The notes beneath the pieces were generated by a model. It saw nothing but the letters and a program-made list of their open reading frames with translations. It ran no database searches and was not told the DNA's origin. 5,423 bases of DNA, taken from the NCBI GenBank assembly GCA_002315615.1, contig DCHK01000037.1:1-5423 (forward strand), written 5' to 3'. Position numbers and translations under genes: made by a program. Positions within the stretch are counted from its first letter, which is position 1, and every line of letters begins with the position of its first letter. Shown here one piece after another: positions 5,041 through 5,423 of the stretch. The stretch comes from Bacteroidales bacterium UBA1754 (lineage in GTDB: Bacteria > Bacteroidota > Bacteroidia > Bacteroidales > Paludibacteraceae).

Positions 5041-5423
5041 TCAAGAAGCAATCTCTTCGGCACTCAGGTTTGTTATAGTAATGATGGTATCCAAATCTAT
5101 TCCTTTTTGTATCATATTTTTTGCTATGGAAAGTTTTGCCTGTAGTTCACCTTCAGCACGACCTTCAGTGCGGGCAGATTCACGCTCAAATTCAATGGTA
5201 TCCTGAACGTCCTGATAATCATAAATGCTTTTTTCGTAAACTTCTTTTTCCATTGGTGTCAGTTTTTCTATTTGTCCCTGCTCAAAAAAATTATGGAAGA
5301 GAGGGTCTTCAAACGGACAGTCCTGTAATGTTTCACTGCCCATATTGTTGATAATGAACAACCAGCGCTGCAAATCAGTACTCAATTCCTTCTCCTTGAA
5401 CAGGCGCGCAAAAGTACATAATT
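5041..5423 (-). CDS. Rpn family recombination-promoting nuclease / putative transposase, C-terminal part (cut by right edge)
   Basis: The minus-strand frame is open from the right edge to the TGA at 5043-5041, giving 127 codons; the first 12 visible (LCTFARLFKEKE) run straight into ELSTDLQRWLFIINNMG. This resembles the C-terminal part of Bacteroidales PD-(D/E)XK 'transposase' family proteins (PF12784-like). These usually run to about 300 residues with an N-terminal nuclease core, which would lie outside the window. EFERESARTEGRAEGELQAK is the flexible A/E/G/R linker common to the family. The last part, SIAKNMIQKGIDLDTIITITNLSAEEI, is its usual small helical tail ('IAKNLL..G.....I...TGLS.EEI'). 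No ATG start is visible upstream, so this is a partial gene; a TTG at 5385-5383 could be an internal start. Related Rpn nucleases promote recombination and some act in phage defence. Whether the unseen half is intact cannot be judged. Confidence 0.8.
   Translation of the reverse strand, partial: LCTFARLFKEKELSTDLQRWLFIINNMGSETLQDCPFEDPLFHNFFEQGQIEKLTPMEKEVYEKSIYDYQDVQDTIEFERESARTEGRAEGELQAKLSIAKNMIQKGIDLDTIITITNLSAEEIAS
5383..5416 (-). promoter_or_regulatory. Possible internal promoter and start inside the Rpn-family gene
   Basis: Within the open frame the minus strand reads TACTTTTG (complement of 5409-5416), an exact TAnnTTTG match. It is followed by AAGGAG (complement of 5392-5397) six bases before an in-frame TTG (complement of 5383-5385). 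A -33 element would fall beyond the window edge. The purine run also simply encodes K-E-K-E, so chance is a serious alternative. Confidence 0.22.

Noticed and set aside
1..5423. CRISPR array, tRNA, rRNA or insertion sequence ends
   Set aside because: No regularly spaced direct repeats, no cloverleaf or CCA-type 3' end, and no transposase with terminal inverted repeats were seen; the Rpn-family 'transposase' name is historical and does not mark a transposon here.

Overview
The window looks like a chromosomal segment of a Bacteroidota bacterium, most likely Bacteroidales. Transcription signals are of the Bacteroidetes type: TAnnTTTG boxes lie upstream of the topB-like, RloA-like and perR-like genes. 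Leaders are A-rich and mostly lack Shine-Dalgarno sequences. The gene content fits an anaerobe or microaerobe: a PerR-type regulator with a reverse rubrerythrin, and an Rpn/PD-(D/E)XK 'putative transposase' family protein. This placement rests on sequence style, not on a database match.

Layout from left to right. (1) Positions 1-389, minus strand: N-terminal 129 codons of DNA topoisomerase III (topB), cut by the left edge. (2) Positions 390-969: about 580 bases with no convincing protein gene. It holds the topB promoter, a strong hairpin with a T-run (683-713) preceded by a promoter-like box (possible small RNA), and the promoter of the next operon. (3) Positions 970-2957, plus strand: two genes 11 bp apart, an ABC-type AAA ATPase of the RloA/AbiLi type and an RloB/AbiLii-type protein. 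Together they form a recognisable anti-phage (abortive-infection-like) module. (4) Positions 2962-2994: a hairpin terminator between convergent units. (5) Positions 4011-3019, minus strand: a perR-rbr oxidative-stress operon, with a perfect 19-bp PerR/Fur-type palindrome in its leader and a second inverted repeat centred on the -7 box. (6) Positions 5007-4132, minus strand: a secreted TraB/GumN (TIKI-like) family protein. (7) Positions 5423-5041, minus strand: C-terminal part of an Rpn-family nuclease, cut by the right edge, with hints of an internal expression start.

How the parts work together. The RloA-like ATPase probably senses or drives a conformational change that licenses the RloB-like effector, which has a Toprim-like E...DxD arrangement. 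The PerR-like regulator carries all five expected metal-site residues and should repress its own operon through the palindrome. Peroxide would relieve this, raising reverse rubrerythrin to reduce H2O2/O2. The defence pair is visibly more AT-rich than topB and rbr and sits between housekeeping genes, as expected for an acquired cassette. The strongest candidates for something undescribed are the possible ~108-nt transcript next to the defence pair, the -7-centred inverted repeat upstream of perR, and the possible gene-within-gene arrangement in the Rpn-family gene. All three are inferences from sequence alone.
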